From the NCBI RefSeq assembly GCF_029635795.1, contig NZ_CP114280.1, positions 3,844,001 to 3,908,000 of the forward strand: DNA of 64,000 nt, given 5' to 3'. The notes beneath the pieces were generated by a model. That model saw nothing but the letters and a program-made list of their open reading frames with translations. It made no database searches and was not told where the DNA came from. The stretch is from Dickeya lacustris (GTDB lineage: Bacteria; Pseudomonadota; Gammaproteobacteria; Enterobacterales; Enterobacteriaceae). Shown here in pieces: positions 21,858 to 31,208 of this stretch. The position numbers and the translations under genes were made by a program. Within the stretch, counting starts at the first letter, position 1; each line of letters opens with the position of its first letter.

Positions 21858-21906
21858 GCAATCTATGGTAGGTCATGAATGGTAGGTCATGAATGATAGG
21901 TCATCG
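21851..21906. repeat. Four 14-bp tandem units joining menD and menH
   Basis: Units start at 21851, 21865, 21879 and 21893: ATGGTAGGCAATCT, ATGGTAGGTCATGA twice, ATGATAGGTCATCG. The first holds the last codons and stop of menD, and the fourth supplies the menH start codon. Each TAGG lies seven bases before the next ATG, so every unit carries a Shine-Dalgarno-like piece for the following one. Units two and three open mini-frames of six and five codons; the latter stops on TGA overlapping the menH ATG. Confidence 0.9.
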
Positions 21907-22684
21907 CATCGGCACCGCGAAACCGGGGCAGCCTTGGCTGGTGATGCTGCACGGTTTGCTTGGCAGCGCACAGGACTGGCAGCCGGTGTTGCCGTACTTT
22001 GCCGACTGGCCTGTCCTGCTGATTGACTTACCCGGCCACGGTTCGGCCCGGCAATGTGGCGCGCAAGGGTTTGCACAGATTAGTGAGCAATTGTGCGTGC
22101 AGTTATCCGCATGGTCGATTGATAAATATTGGCTGCTGGGGTATTCGCTCGGCGGGCGTTTGGCCATGTATCACGCCTGCTATGGCGACACCTCCGGCTT
22201 GCAAGGGGTGTTGATTGAGGGCGGCCATCCGGGGCTTGAGGGCGATGACGAACGCATGGCGCGCCGTCAACATGATGCCGGATGGGCAAGGCGCTTTCGC
22301 GAGCAGCCCCTTGAACATGTGCTGAACAGTTGGTATCAGCAACCGGTGTTTGCGGCATTACCGCCTGACCAGCGAGACCGGCTGGTGGCACTGCGCCGTG
22401 GAAATGACGGTGCGGCTATCGCGGCCATGTTAGAGGCCACATCGCTTTCTCGTCAGCCTTATCTGGTGCCGTTATTGCACCATTTGCCGATGCCGTTGGG
22501 ATACCTCTGCGGACATCAGGACACTAAATTTCAGGCGCTGGCGGCGCAGCATCATTTTGTGTTGCTTGACGTTGCCCGCGCCGGACACAACGCTCATCAG
22601 GCGAATCCATCGGCTTATGCAGCACGTATTCGCCAGTTTATTTCGTATCCCGAAAGGAAGATTGATTATGCTTTATCCCAGTGA
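21893..22684 (+). CDS. menH: SHCHC synthase MenH (alpha/beta hydrolase)
   Basis: A 263-residue alpha/beta-hydrolase that eliminates pyruvate from SEPHCHC in menaquinone synthesis. The oxyanion region is MLHGLLGS, the nucleophile elbow is GYSLGGR with S85, and the C-terminal histidine is in [19 protein letters not shown]-type IEGGHPGL is also a MenH hallmark. The ATG at 21893 is in the last unit of a 14-bp repeat that links it to menD; E. coli MenH starts at the equivalent point. Its last 17 bp overlap menB, indicating translational coupling. Confidence 0.95.
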   Translation: MIGHRIGTAKPGQPWLVMLHGLLGSAQDWQPVLPYFADWPVLLIDLPGHGSARQCGAQGFAQISEQLCVQLSAWSIDKYWLLGYSLGGRLAMYHACYGDTSGLQGVLIEGGHPGLEGDDERMARRQHDAGWARRFREQPLEHVLNSWYQQPVFAALPPDQRDRLVALRRGNDGAAIAAMLEATSLSRQPYLVPLLHHLPMPLGYLCGHQDTKFQALAAQHHFVLLDVARAGHNAHQANPSAYAARIRQFISYPERKIDYALSQ

Positions 22685-23525
22685 AGAACAGCTTTACGCA
22701 CCGGTTGAATGGCACGATTGCAGTGGCGATTTTGTCGATATTCTCTATCACAAATCCATTGACGGTATGGCGAAAATTACTATCAATCGCCCGCAGGTGC
22801 GTAACGCTTTTCGCCCGCAAACTGTCAAAGAGATGATGCAGGCACTGGATAATGCTCGTCATGACGAAGGCGTCGGGGTGATTATTCTGACCGGTGCCGG
22901 TGACAAAGCCTTTTGCTCCGGCGGCGATCAAAAAGTGCGTGGCGATTACGGCGGTTACAAAGATGACAGCGGCGTACATCATCTCAACGTGCTGGATTTC
23001 CAGCGCCAAATTCGCACCTGCCCGAAGCCGGTGGTGGCGATGGTGGCGGGGTACTCGATTGGCGGCGGCCACGTGCTGCATATGATGTGTGATTTGACGA
23101 TTGCGGCGGATAACGCCATGTTCGGCCAAACCGGGCCGCGAGTCGGATCGTTTGACGGTGGCTGGGGCGCGTCCTATATGGCGCGTATTGTCGGCCAGAA
23201 AAAAGCCCGTGAAATCTGGTTCTTATGCCGTCAGTATGATGCGCAGCAGGCGCTGGATATGGGGCTGGTCAACACGGTTGTGCCGTTGGCGCAACTGGAG
23301 CGTGAAACCGTGCGCTGGTGCCGTGAAATGCTGGAAAACAGCCCGATGGCGCTACGTTGTCTGAAGGCGGCGTTGAACGCCGATTGTGATGGTCAGGCGG
23401 GGCTACAGGAACTGGCGGGTAACGCCACCATGCTGTTTTATATGACTGACGAAGGGCAGGAAGGCCGCAATGCGTTCAATGAAAAACGCCAGCCCGATTT
23501 TAGCAAATTTAAGCGGAATCCCTGA
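22668..23525 (+). CDS. menB: 1,4-dihydroxy-2-naphthoyl-CoA synthase MenB
   Basis: A 285-residue crotonase-fold enzyme that closes the second ring of the naphthoquinone. [12 protein letters not shown] (about 85-96) and the oxyanion glycine in [11 protein letters not shown] (about 130) are typical, as is [14 protein letters not shown] with the catalytic aspartate. The ATG at 22668 gives the same length as E. coli MenB and has AAGGAAG in front; a longer frame from 22557 lies inside menH. It overlaps menC by one base. Confidence 0.98.
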   Translation: MLYPSEEQLYAPVEWHDCSGDFVDILYHKSIDGMAKITINRPQVRNAFRPQTVKEMMQALDNARHDEGVGVIILTGAGDKAFCSGGDQKVRGDYGGYKDDSGVHHLNVLDFQRQIRTCPKPVVAMVAGYSIGGGHVLHMMCDLTIAADNAMFGQTGPRVGSFDGGWGASYMARIVGQKKAREIWFLCRQYDAQQALDMGLVNTVVPLAQLERETVRWCREMLENSPMALRCLKAALNADCDGQAGLQELAGNATMLFYMTDEGQEGRNAFNEKRQPDFSKFKRNP

Positions 23526-24505
23526 TGCGCCACGCAACGCTTTATCGCTATAGCGTACCGATGGAGGCGGGCGTGGTGCTGCGTAATCAGCGCCTGAAAA
23601 GCCGCGAGGGGGTGATTGTGCATCTGCAAGATGGCCCGCGCGAAGGCTGGGGGGAAATTGCCCCCCTGCCGCTGTTTAGCCCGGAAACGCTGGCGCAGGC
23701 GCTGGAAACCGCGCAAGCGCAATTACAGCCTTGGCTTACCGGGGAAACACCGCAGGCCGCGTGGTGCGAAAGCGGTGTCGCATCGGTTGATTTTGGGCTC
23801 AGTTGCGCATTCGCCGAATTCGATGAGGCTCTCCCGACCGCAGCGGATTACCGCAAAGCGCCGTTGTGCAGCGGCGACCCGGATGAGTTGTTTGCCATGT
23901 TGCAACACCTGCCTGAGCAGGTGGCAAAAGTCAAAGTCGGGCTCTATGAAGCGGTGCGCGATGGCATGATAGTCAACCTGCTGCTTGAGGCGTTGCCTGC
24001 GTTGCGGCTGCGTCTTGATGCGAACCGTAGCTGGACACTGGCGAAGGCACAAGGGTTTGCCCGTTATGTGAATCCGGCCTATCGCTCACGTATTGCTTTT
24101 CTGGAAGAGCCTTGCAAGACCCGTGAAGAATCACGCGATTTTGCGCGCGAAACCGGTATCGCGATTGCCTGGGACGAAAGTGTGCGCGAACCCGGCTTTG
24201 AGGTCGTAGCCGAGCCGGGCGTGGCTGCCATTATCATCAAGCCGTCATTAACCGGCAGTCTGGCGCGCTGCCAGAAACTGATTGCGCAAGCACATCAGCT
24301 TGGTTTAACGGCGGTTATCAGCTCGGCGATTGAGTCCAGTCTGGGGTTGAGTCAACTGGCGCGTGTGGCTCACTGGCTCACGCCTGAGACTGTGCCGGGG
24401 CTGGATACGCTGGATTTGATGCAGGCTCAGGTGGTGCGTGCCTGGCCGGGCAGCCCGTTACCGTTATTGACGGCGGCGCAACTGGAGCGGGTATGGCAGG
24501 GCTGA
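23525..24505 (+). CDS. menC: o-succinylbenzoate synthase MenC
   Basis: A 326-residue enolase-superfamily dehydratase producing o-succinylbenzoate. The acid/base lysine is in VAKVKVGLY (about residue 138, KVKVG), metal ligands follow as [15 protein letters not shown] and [11 protein letters not shown], and the second lysine lies in IIIKPSLTG. The start codon overlaps the menB stop (TGATG). It overlaps menE by 13 bp. Confidence 0.96.
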   Translation: MRHATLYRYSVPMEAGVVLRNQRLKSREGVIVHLQDGPREGWGEIAPLPLFSPETLAQALETAQAQLQPWLTGETPQAAWCESGVASVDFGLSCAFAEFDEALPTAADYRKAPLCSGDPDELFAMLQHLPEQVAKVKVGLYEAVRDGMIVNLLLEALPALRLRLDANRSWTLAKAQGFARYVNPAYRSRIAFLEEPCKTREESRDFARETGIAIAWDESVREPGFEVVAEPGVAAIIIKPSLTGSLARCQKLIAQAHQLGLTAVISSAIESSLGLSQLARVAHWLTPETVPGLDTLDLMQAQVVRAWPGSPLPLLTAAQLERVWQG

Positions 24506-25893
24506 ATAATTGGCCGTGGCGCGGTTGGGCTGCCTCACAGCCGATGGCGCCAGCGCTGATGGATGACGCGCGGGTTTGGTCATGGCAACAGCTGGCAAGC
24601 GAGATTGCCAGCTTGAGCGAGGCTTTTATCCGTCAGGGCGTTTGCCCTGGCATGGCGGTGGCGCTGCGCGGAAAAAACAGTACCGATATGCTGTTGTGCT
24701 ATCTGGCGCTGATGCAGTGCGGCGCGCGCGTATTGCCGCTGAACCCACAGTTACCGGACAGGTTGCTGGCCGATTTGCTGCCTTCGCTGAACATCGAGCG
24801 GGCGTTGTGCCTGGCAGGGAGGGACTGGCCGCAGGATATTGTCACGCTCTGCTGGCCTTTGCCTGCGTCGTCCGAACGGCTGCCAACTGCCCCGTTAGTC
24901 TGGTCATACCAACGGTTGGCGACCTTGACGTTGACGTCTGGCTCCAGCGGGATGCCTAAAGCGGCGGTACATACGTTTGATGCCCATGTTGCGAACGCCG
25001 AGGGCGTGGTGCAACTGATGGCGTTTGGTGCGGGCGACCGCTGGTTGCTGTCATTACCGCTGTTCCATGTCTCCGGGCAGGGTATCGTCTGGCGCTGGCT
25101 GGTGGCCGGTGCGACGTTGGTTATCCGGCCACAGCAACCGCTGGAGGTGGCATTGCGTGCTTGTACTCATGCGTCGCTGGTGCCCACTCAGTTGTGGCGA
25201 TTATTGGCGCAAAGCCAGTCTCCTGTCAGTCTGCGCGCGGTCTTATTGGGCGGTGCCGCTATCCCGGTTGAGTTAACGTGTCAGGCAGAGGCTCGCGGTA
25301 TCCGTTGCTGGTGCGGTTATGGGCTCACGGAGCTGGCCTCAACGGTATGCGCTAAACGGGCCGATGAGCACCCCGGCGTCGGTTTACCACTGCCAGAGCG
25401 CGAAATACAGCTGGACGGCGAGGAAGTGCTGTTGCGTGGCCGCAGTCTGGCGGCTGGCTATTGGCAAGACGGCAGACTGGTCTCCATAACCGATAAACAG
25501 GGCTGGTTTCATACGCGCGATCGCGGGCAATGGGACGGCCAACAGTGGCGGATATTAGGACGGCTGGATAACCAGTTTTTTAGCGGCGGGGAAGGGGTGC
25601 AACCGGAGGATGTTGAAGCGGTATTGCTCACTCACCCGGATGTCACTTATGCCTGCGTGGTGCCGGTTGATGACCCGGAGTTTGGGCAGCGGCCCGTGGC
25701 GGTCGTGGAGGTAGAGCGCGCGCTTGCGCTGCCTCATCTGGTGGAGTGGTGCCAGACGCGATTGGCCGGTTTCCAGCGCCCGATAGCCTGTTACCTGTTA
25801 CCTGAGTCGCTTAAAACCGGCGGCATCAAAATTTCCCGGCAGCAGGTAAAAACCTGGGTTGAGCAGCAGTACCGTACATCGGCTGCCCGCTAA
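24493..25893 (+). CDS. menE: o-succinylbenzoate-CoA ligase MenE
   Basis: A 466-residue member of the ANL adenylate-forming family that activates o-succinylbenzoate with ATP and CoA. The P-loop-like motif is [14 protein letters not shown] (about 152-165), the A5 motif [12 protein letters not shown] follows, then HTRDRGQWD and the C-terminal hinge [19 protein letters not shown], with a catalytic lysine near the end ([11 protein letters not shown]). Last gene of the men cluster; 188 bp separate it from yfaZ. Confidence 0.96.
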   Translation: MAGLNNWPWRGWAASQPMAPALMDDARVWSWQQLASEIASLSEAFIRQGVCPGMAVALRGKNSTDMLLCYLALMQCGARVLPLNPQLPDRLLADLLPSLNIERALCLAGRDWPQDIVTLCWPLPASSERLPTAPLVWSYQRLATLTLTSGSSGMPKAAVHTFDAHVANAEGVVQLMAFGAGDRWLLSLPLFHVSGQGIVWRWLVAGATLVIRPQQPLEVALRACTHASLVPTQLWRLLAQSQSPVSLRAVLLGGAAIPVELTCQAEARGIRCWCGYGLTELASTVCAKRADEHPGVGLPLPEREIQLDGEEVLLRGRSLAAGYWQDGRLVSITDKQGWFHTRDRGQWDGQQWRILGRLDNQFFSGGEGVQPEDVEAVLLTHPDVTYACVVPVDDPEFGQRPVAVVEVERALALPHLVEWCQTRLAGFQRPIACYLLPESLKTGGIKISRQQVKTWVEQQYRTSAAR

Positions 25894-26081
25894 CCCGAGC
25901 CGCCTGCTGGCGAATGCGCCTAAATCGATAGGTTATTTACGCTATCGGCGGCGGCGGATTGCAGTAAAATTCATGTTAACATCGCGGCGTTGTCTGCATT
26001 TAACCCGAGCTTTGCCAGAAAATCATTCAGGTGAAAACGGCCTGAACGGGTGAGCTCTCATTGTCTTTAAGGATAGTTGAA

Positions 26082-26627
26082 ATGAAAAACTGGGGTATTG
26101 CTTGTGCGGGAAGTCTGCTGTTGGCGACGGTTTCTGCTCATGCTATTGGTCTGTCTGGCGAAACCGGGCGTGATTATGTCGGCGCTGGAGCCAGTATGGG
26201 GCTCGGTATTCCGGGGTTGTCAGGTAATGTTGGCTGGGGCCACGATCAAAAGCACAGCAATGATATCTATAGCGCGGGCATGGATTACACCTTTGCGCTG
26301 AGTAATGCGTCGCTGAAAGTGGGGGCGAAAGGGCTGTACATGAACCAGAACCACTTCCAGGACGGCTATGGCGTCGCGCTGGGCGGCGGCCTGCAAGTGC
26401 CGGTCGCCAGCAGCGTATCGCTGTTTGGCGAAGGCTATTACTCGCCTGATGCGTTCTCAAGCCATGTCGATCACTATGTTGAAGCGCGCGGCGGCGTGCG
26501 CTGGCAGCCGCTGCGTCCGCTGTCGCTGGACGTTGGTTATCGCTATATCAATATGGCCGCCAGCGAGCGCGGTAACGACAATAAAGTCGCCGATACCGCG
26601 TATGTCAGCATGGGGCTGAATTTCTAA
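26082..26627 (+). CDS. yfaZ: YfaZ-family outer-membrane protein
   Basis: A 181-residue protein with a cleavable signal peptide (about residues 1-21, ending SAHA) and a C-terminal half rich in alternating hydrophobic residues that ends in the aromatic GLNF, typical of an outer-membrane beta-barrel. The function is not known. The ATG at 26082 follows AAGGA at good distance; a TTG at 26061 would spoil the signal peptide. E. coli also has yfaZ near menE. Confidence 0.9.
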   Translation: MKNWGIACAGSLLLATVSAHAIGLSGETGRDYVGAGASMGLGIPGLSGNVGWGHDQKHSNDIYSAGMDYTFALSNASLKVGAKGLYMNQNHFQDGYGVALGGGLQVPVASSVSLFGEGYYSPDAFSSHVDHYVEARGGVRWQPLRPLSLDVGYRYINMAASERGNDNKVADTAYVSMGLNF

Positions 26628-26647
26628 GCAGGGCGTGTCCCTGTGGC

Positions 26648-26737
26648 TGAAGTCAGACGGCAAGGCGAAGCGGGCTTTTACGCTCGCCTTGTCGTGGCGC
26701 GGTCATCAGGCGGGCCGCATCAGGCGTGCTGACTTCA
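26648..26737. repeat. Nested inverted repeats between yfaZ and yfaY
   Basis: The outer arms TGAAGTCAG (26648-26656) and CTGACTTCA (26729-26737) are perfect. Directly inside the left arm, ACGGCAAGGCGA (26657-26668) pairs with TCGCCTTGTCGT (26684-26695) with one G-U. CATCAGGCG occurs twice between the inner stem and right arm. No U-run, so more like a BIME-type or cruciform element than a terminator. Confidence 0.6.
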
Positions 26738-26876
26738 TTGCCAATGACAACATAACCAGGCGGTATTTCAGTCAGAGAAGGGCGTGTTTAACACGCTTTT
26801 CGTGTTTTTTAGCACCGGTGTTTTGGGCGGTATCAGTGAACGAATGTGCGTGAAACCATCATAAGGAGTCATACGG

Positions 26877-28070
26877 ATGCTTAGGGTTGAGATGTTATGT
26901 ACCGGCGATGAAGTGCTGCATGGCCAGATTGTGGATACGAATGCCGCTTGGCTGGCGGATTATCTGTTTTCTCAAGGCGTGCCGATGACCAGTCGCATGA
27001 CGGTGGGTGATAAGCTCGAAGAACTGGTTGCGGCATTAACCGAGCGTAGCCAGATAGCCGATGTGTTAATTGTCAATGGCGGTCTTGGGCCGACCAGTGA
27101 CGATCTCAGCGCGCTGGCGGCAGCGACAGCAGCCGGAGAAACGCTGGTCGAACATGCCGAATGGATAACCCGTATGGAAGCGTTCTTTGCCGAACGTGGC
27201 CGGGTGATGGCAGACAGCAACCGCAAACAGGCCCAACTGCCCGCCAGCGCTGAATTGGTGGATAACCCGGTCGGTACTGCGTGTGGTTTTGCTATGCAAT
27301 TCAACAAGTGTCTGATGTTTTTCACCCCTGGCGTACCGTCTGAATTCAAAGTGATGGTGGAGCAACAGATAGTGCCGCGATTACGCGCGCGCTTTGCCGT
27401 TGCTGATGCGCCGCTGTGCCTGCGTCTGACCACCTTTGGCCGCTCGGAAAGCGATTTGGCAAGCCAGCTTGATAGCCTGCCGCTGCCGCCAGACGTGGTG
27501 CTAGGCTACCGCTCTTCCATGCCGATTATTGAGCTGAAGCTGACCGGCCCGGCGGCGCGGCGGCGCGAGATGGAGCAGGCGTGGCTCACCGTGCGTGAGG
27601 TTGCCGGAGAACACGCGATTTTCGAGGGCACCGAAGGGTTGCCAGCGCAACTGGCACGCCGCCTGCGTGAGCGCGGGCTAACGTTGTCCGTCAGTGAAGA
27701 TTTCACCGCTGGTCTGTTGTGCTGGCAACTGCGCAGCGCCGAGGTCGGGCTGTGGGGCGGTGAGTTGATGGTCACGCCTGAGCGCGTAACGTTGCAGCAA
27801 GCGCTTACCCATACCCGTGAGCTGGCCGTGCGCTACCATACGGCGCTGGCGCTCTATGTTGGCCGGGCTGATGAGGGCGTGCTGTCGCTGGCGCTGCATA
27901 CGCCGCAGGGGACGTTTGGCCAGACTATTCAGTTAAATGCGCGCCGTTATAGCCAGAAAACCGCGCAGGATGTGGTCGCTATGTTAGCGATGAATATGGT
28001 TCGACGCTGGCTGAATGGCTGGCCGGTATCCGGCGCGCATGGCTGGGTGAACGTGCTGGAAAGCGTATAA
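26877..28070 (+). CDS. yfaY: CinA-like protein YfaY
   Basis: A 397-residue CinA-family protein (E. coli YfaY 400). The N-terminal molybdopterin-binding-like domain (about 1-170) has CTGDEVLHG, the NGGLGPTSDD signature and FFTPGVPSEFK; CinA relatives of this kind hydrolyse ADP-ribose or related pyrophosphates. The C-terminal region (about 250-397) resembles the nicotinamide-nucleotide deamidase domain but seems degenerate, lacking an obvious serine-containing ESxTGG motif: SEDFTAG stands in its place. AAGGAG lies nine bases before the ATG. Confidence 0.92.
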   Translation: MLRVEMLCTGDEVLHGQIVDTNAAWLADYLFSQGVPMTSRMTVGDKLEELVAALTERSQIADVLIVNGGLGPTSDDLSALAAATAAGETLVEHAEWITRMEAFFAERGRVMADSNRKQAQLPASAELVDNPVGTACGFAMQFNKCLMFFTPGVPSEFKVMVEQQIVPRLRARFAVADAPLCLRLTTFGRSESDLASQLDSLPLPPDVVLGYRSSMPIIELKLTGPAARRREMEQAWLTVREVAGEHAIFEGTEGLPAQLARRLRERGLTLSVSEDFTAGLLCWQLRSAEVGLWGGELMVTPERVTLQQALTHTRELAVRYHTALALYVGRADEGVLSLALHTPQGTFGQTIQLNARRYSQKTAQDVVAMLAMNMVRRWLNGWPVSGAHGWVNVLESV

Positions 28071-28087
28071 GCGAGCAAGACGCAATA

Positions 28088-28112
28088 ACCGGGGCTCGCA
28101 GCGGGCCCCGGT
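28088..28112. terminator. Hairpin between convergent yfaY and cnoX
   Basis: ACCGGGGC (28088-28095) pairs with GCCCCGGT (28105-28112) in the 60-bp gap between convergent genes. There is no U-run on either strand, so termination is inferred from position only. Confidence 0.45.
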
Positions 28113-28130
28113 GTGCGCGATGTGGGAAAA

Positions 28131-28991
28131 TCAGTACAGCAGTGAGTAGAGCTGACGGCGATAGCGTGCCGCCAGCGCATCCCCTGTGCCCAGGGCTGCC
28201 ATAATATCCAGCAGCGTCTTGCGCGCAGTGCCGTCTGCGGCCGCCAGATCTTTTTTCAGTAACGTCATCAACAGCTCCAGCGCCTCTTCGTTGCGGCTAA
28301 CCTGATGCAATTGCAAGGCCAGTTGAACCGCCAGTTCAGCGTTATCCGGCTGTGCGGCTAACTGTTGCTGTAACTGCTGAATTTCCGGTGTGTCCGCCGC
28401 CTGTTTCATCAACTCGATTTGCGCTACCAGACCGTGGTAGCGGGTGTCTTGATCTTGCAGCGGGATTGCCGCCAGCAGCGCTTGCGCTTCATCAATACGG
28501 TTTAACTGAATCTGCACTTCAGCCAGCAACAGCGCGATATCGCTACGTTTGCCGTTCAGTTGAAACGCGTCTTTTAACAAAACCGCCGCGTCTTTTAATT
28601 GGTTATCCTGAATTAACTGCTGCGCCTGCGCCAGTTTCAGGTCTTCCGGTTTAGGTAAGAACTGCTGGAGCAGATCCCGAATGACTTCTTCGGGTTGTGG
28701 CCCCTGGAAGCCGTCTACCGGCTGGCCGTCTTTAAACAGATAAACTGTCGGGATGGCGCGCAGACCGAACTGAGCGGCAACATGGGCTTCGGCATCACAA
28801 TCGACACGCGCTAAAAGGAACTGACCGGCATATTCTGCGGCCAGTTTGTCCAGCATAGGGCTCAGTTGCTGGCAGTGAGGGCTACGCTCAGACCAGAAAT
28901 AGAACAGCACCGGGGTCTGCATGGATTGCTCCAGTGCCTGACGCAGCGTGCTTTCGTTGATATCAATCACAGTGGCGTGTTGTTCTAGCAT
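28131..28991 (-). CDS. cnoX: Chaperedoxin CnoX (YbbN)
   Basis: A 286-residue protein with an N-terminal thioredoxin fold (about 1-110) whose active site reads SPHC instead of CxxC, followed by tetratricopeptide-like repeats. CnoX holds unfolding proteins during hypochlorite stress, protects their cysteines and hands them to GroEL. The conserved [12 protein letters not shown] with cis-proline is clear, and the C-terminus [14 protein letters not shown] matches E. coli, where it contacts GroEL. First gene on this strand is tesA, so order tesA, ybbO, cnoX as in E. coli. Confidence 0.96.
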   Translation of the reverse strand: MLEQHATVIDINESTLRQALEQSMQTPVLFYFWSERSPHCQQLSPMLDKLAAEYAGQFLLARVDCDAEAHVAAQFGLRAIPTVYLFKDGQPVDGFQGPQPEEVIRDLLQQFLPKPEDLKLAQAQQLIQDNQLKDAAVLLKDAFQLNGKRSDIALLLAEVQIQLNRIDEAQALLAAIPLQDQDTRYHGLVAQIELMKQAADTPEIQQLQQQLAAQPDNAELAVQLALQLHQVSRNEEALELLMTLLKKDLAAADGTARKTLLDIMAALGTGDALAARYRRQLYSLLY

Positions 28992-29053
28992 GTCATTCTC
29001 TCTTGGCCATTTTGACCATAAATGGGGGCGATAGGCGTCGCTTCAACCCCGGA

Positions 29054-29830
29054 TCAGGATTTCGTTCTCAGCAGGGCATCGAGCACGACGCCAGGCAGCA
29101 AGCGGCGTAATACCGTGATGCCGTGTGCCAGTAACGTCACCGGATAGCGCAGTTTCGGGCGAGGGCTCTCGAGCGCGTGAATCAGTTTGGGCATCACCGC
29201 TTGCGGCGGTAGCGTAAAACGGCTGGCGATACCCGGATTCGTGACCGGTTTATCCTGCTGTGTTTGATTCACGTTGTGTGTAAATTCGGTGCTGATAGGG
29301 CCCGGTTCAATCAGTGAAACGCACAGCCCACTGCCGTGCAGTTCCATCCGTAAGGCGTCAGACCAGGCTTCCAGCGCATATTTACTGGCGGCGTAAGCCC
29401 CGCGACCCGGCGTGGAGATTAACCCCATGACGGAACTGGTCTGAATGATCCGGCCCTCGCCGTGCGGCAACATCGCCGGTAATAGCAACTGGGTTAACTG
29501 ATGCGTGCCAAACAGGTTGCTGGAAAATTGTTGCTCCAGCTGTTGGCGAGTGATGGTGTTGAGCGGCCCGTAAAGACCGTATCCGGCGTTATTAAACAGG
29601 CCGTAAAGACGGTTGCCCGTCAGCGCAATCACCACATCGGCAGCCTGCCTGACGCTGGCGCTGCTGTCGAGATCCAGGTCAATACCTTCAAAGCCCAGAG
29701 AGTTCATGCGCGCGACGTCCTGATGACGACGGCATGCCGCTAACACACGATAACCGCGCTGTTGCAGCGTGTGGGCGGCAAGTAAGCCAATACCGCTGGA
29801 GCACCCGGTGATCAAAACTGCTTTTTGCAT
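29054..29830 (-). CDS. ybbO: Short-chain dehydrogenase/reductase YbbO
   Basis: A 258-residue classical SDR. The nucleotide motif is ITGCSSGIG (residues 7-15), the structural motif NNAGYG lies near 90, and the catalytic serine and YAASK are near 138 and 151. E. coli YbbO is an NADP-dependent aldehyde reductase; substrate here is not evident from sequence. It lies between cnoX and tesA, with 62 bp and 67 bp gaps, and is probably co-transcribed with tesA. Confidence 0.92.
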   Translation of the reverse strand: MQKAVLITGCSSGIGLLAAHTLQQRGYRVLAACRRHQDVARMNSLGFEGIDLDLDSSASVRQAADVVIALTGNRLYGLFNNAGYGLYGPLNTITRQQLEQQFSSNLFGTHQLTQLLLPAMLPHGEGRIIQTSSVMGLISTPGRGAYAASKYALEAWSDALRMELHGSGLCVSLIEPGPISTEFTHNVNQTQQDKPVTNPGIASRFTLPPQAVMPKLIHALESPRPKLRYPVTLLAHGITVLRRLLPGVVLDALLRTKS

Positions 29831-29878
29831 AACTTTACCTAACGAAAACGCTTAAATATCAAGAGGCGTGCTTAACTG

Positions 29879-29916
29879 TTAACCTTTACTGACACGGTTA
29901 ACCCTTACTAACACGG
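29879..29916. repeat. 19-bp tandem duplication of the tesA 3' end
   Basis: TTAACCTTTACTGACACGG (29879-29897) and TTAACCCTTACTAACACGG (29898-29916) are adjacent with two mismatches. The second copy is the last six codons and TAA of tesA in reverse; the first repeats them immediately downstream, including a second TAA. Confidence 0.88.
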
Positions 29917-30554
29917 TGCGCCGCCACGATGGGCTCAAGTTGCTTGGCCATGAGGTCAGCAATAAATGGCTGGGCATCACGGTTCGGATGAATGCCATCA
30001 TCCTGCATCCATTCGGGTTTGAGGTAAACCTGCTCCATAAAAAACGTCAGTAACGGAATACCAAAAGCGTTAGCCACGCGCGGGTATACGGCGGTGAATG
30101 TCTCGGTATAGCGCTTGCCGTAGTTGGCAGGCAGGCGGATTTGCATTAACAGCGGCTGACTGTTTGCCGCTTTGATGCGGGTTATTATCTCGCCCAAATC
30201 ACGTTCCAGATTTTGTGGCGGGAAACCACGTAACCCATCGTTACCGCCGAGTTCAATCAGCACCCAGCGCGGCTGGTGTTGCTGTAATAATGCGGGCAAC
30301 CGTGACAGCCCTTGTGTGGCTGTGTCGCCGCTGATACTGGCGTTGACGACGTGAATGGCAGCGGTGTCCGCGCGTGATTGCCAGTTGGCATGGAGTAGCG
30401 CAGGCCAGGCCTGATTAGCCGCCATGCGATAACCCGCACTGAGGCTATCGCCCAGTACCAGCAACGTATCCGCCGCCAGTGTGCGCAGGCTGAACAAACT
30501 TAAAAACAAAAGGATAACGCTATGCCAGCGGAAAACATTCTTGAAGTTCATCAT
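29898..30554 (-). CDS. tesA: Periplasmic multifunctional lysophospholipase/thioesterase TesA
   Basis: A 218-residue SGNH hydrolase exported to the periplasm; it cleaves lysophospholipids, acyl-CoAs and esters. A signal peptide covers about residues 1-27, ending TLAA before DTLLVLGDSLS, where the catalytic serine lies. GGNDGLRG supplies the oxyanion residues and DGIHPN the catalytic Asp and His. The ATG at 30552-30554 matches E. coli (MMNF...); an in-frame ATG ten codons earlier is not supported. Its first 33 bp overlap the divergent ybbA head-to-head. Confidence 0.95.
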   Translation of the reverse strand: MMNFKNVFRWHSVILLFLSLFSLRTLAADTLLVLGDSLSAGYRMAANQAWPALLHANWQSRADTAAIHVVNASISGDTATQGLSRLPALLQQHQPRWVLIELGGNDGLRGFPPQNLERDLGEIITRIKAANSQPLLMQIRLPANYGKRYTETFTAVYPRVANAFGIPLLTFFMEQVYLKPEWMQDDGIHPNRDAQPFIADLMAKQLEPIVAAHRVSKG

Positions 30555-31208
30555 CTTAGTAAACATGTTGGTCAGGGTGGGCATCAGCTCTCCATCCTTA
30601 CCGGAGTTGAGCTGGTTGTCAAACCTGCTCAGACCATTGCGCTGGTGGGGGAGTCGGGGTCAGGGAAATCGACCTTACTGGGGATTTTGGCTGGCCTTGA
30701 TGATGGCAGCAGCGGTGAGGTGGTGTTGCTGGGTCAGCGGCTGGATAAATTGGATGAAGAGGGGCGTGCGGCGTTGCGCGCCAGCGATGTGGGGTTTGTC
30801 TTTCAGTCGTTCATGCTGGTGCCAACGTTGACGGCGCTGGAAAACGTGCAGTTACCGGCGCTGTTGCGCGGTGACAGCGACAAGCAGAGTCGCCAGCAGG
30901 CCGAGCATCTGTTGCAACAGTTAGGCCTTGGCGGGCGGTTGGCTCATCTGCCTGCGCAGCTATCGGGCGGAGAACAGCAGCGTGTTGCGCTGGCTCGTGC
31001 CTTTAGCGGGCGGCCAAAAGTGCTGTTTGCCGATGAACCAACCGGTAATCTGGACCGGCAAACCGGCGAGCGTATCGCCAATCTGTTGTTTTCGCTGAAT
31101 CGCGATTTCGCCACGACCTTGATTCTGGTCACACACGATGAGCAACTGGCGGCGCGCTGCGATCGCTGTCTGCGTCTTATCGATGGCAAATTGTGGGAGG
31201 ATGCATGA
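30522..31208 (+). CDS. ybbA: ABC transporter ATPase YbbA
   Basis: A 228-residue LolD/MacB-type ATPase. Walker A GESGSGKST (about 43-51), Q-loop in FVFQSFML, signature LSGGEQQRVALARA, Walker B VLFADEPTGNLD and H-loop VTHDEQ are all present. It partners the FtsX-like permease ybbP, whose start codon overlaps its stop (ATGA). AAGGA precedes the ATG and lies inside tesA. The transported substrate is unknown; the type suggests mechanotransmission or lipoprotein-like cargo release at the membrane. Confidence 0.95.
   Translation: MPAENILEVHHLSKHVGQGGHQLSILTGVELVVKPAQTIALVGESGSGKSTLLGILAGLDDGSSGEVVLLGQRLDKLDEEGRAALRASDVGFVFQSFMLVPTLTALENVQLPALLRGDSDKQSRQQAEHLLQQLGLGGRLAHLPAQLSGGEQQRVALARAFSGRPKVLFADEPTGNLDRQTGERIANLLFSLNRDFATTLILVTHDEQLAARCDRCLRLIDGKLWEDA

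Noticed and set aside
26701..26730. Standard enterobacterial REP sequence after yfaZ
   Set aside because: Only a short GCATCAGGC core agrees; the full REP palindrome is not there.
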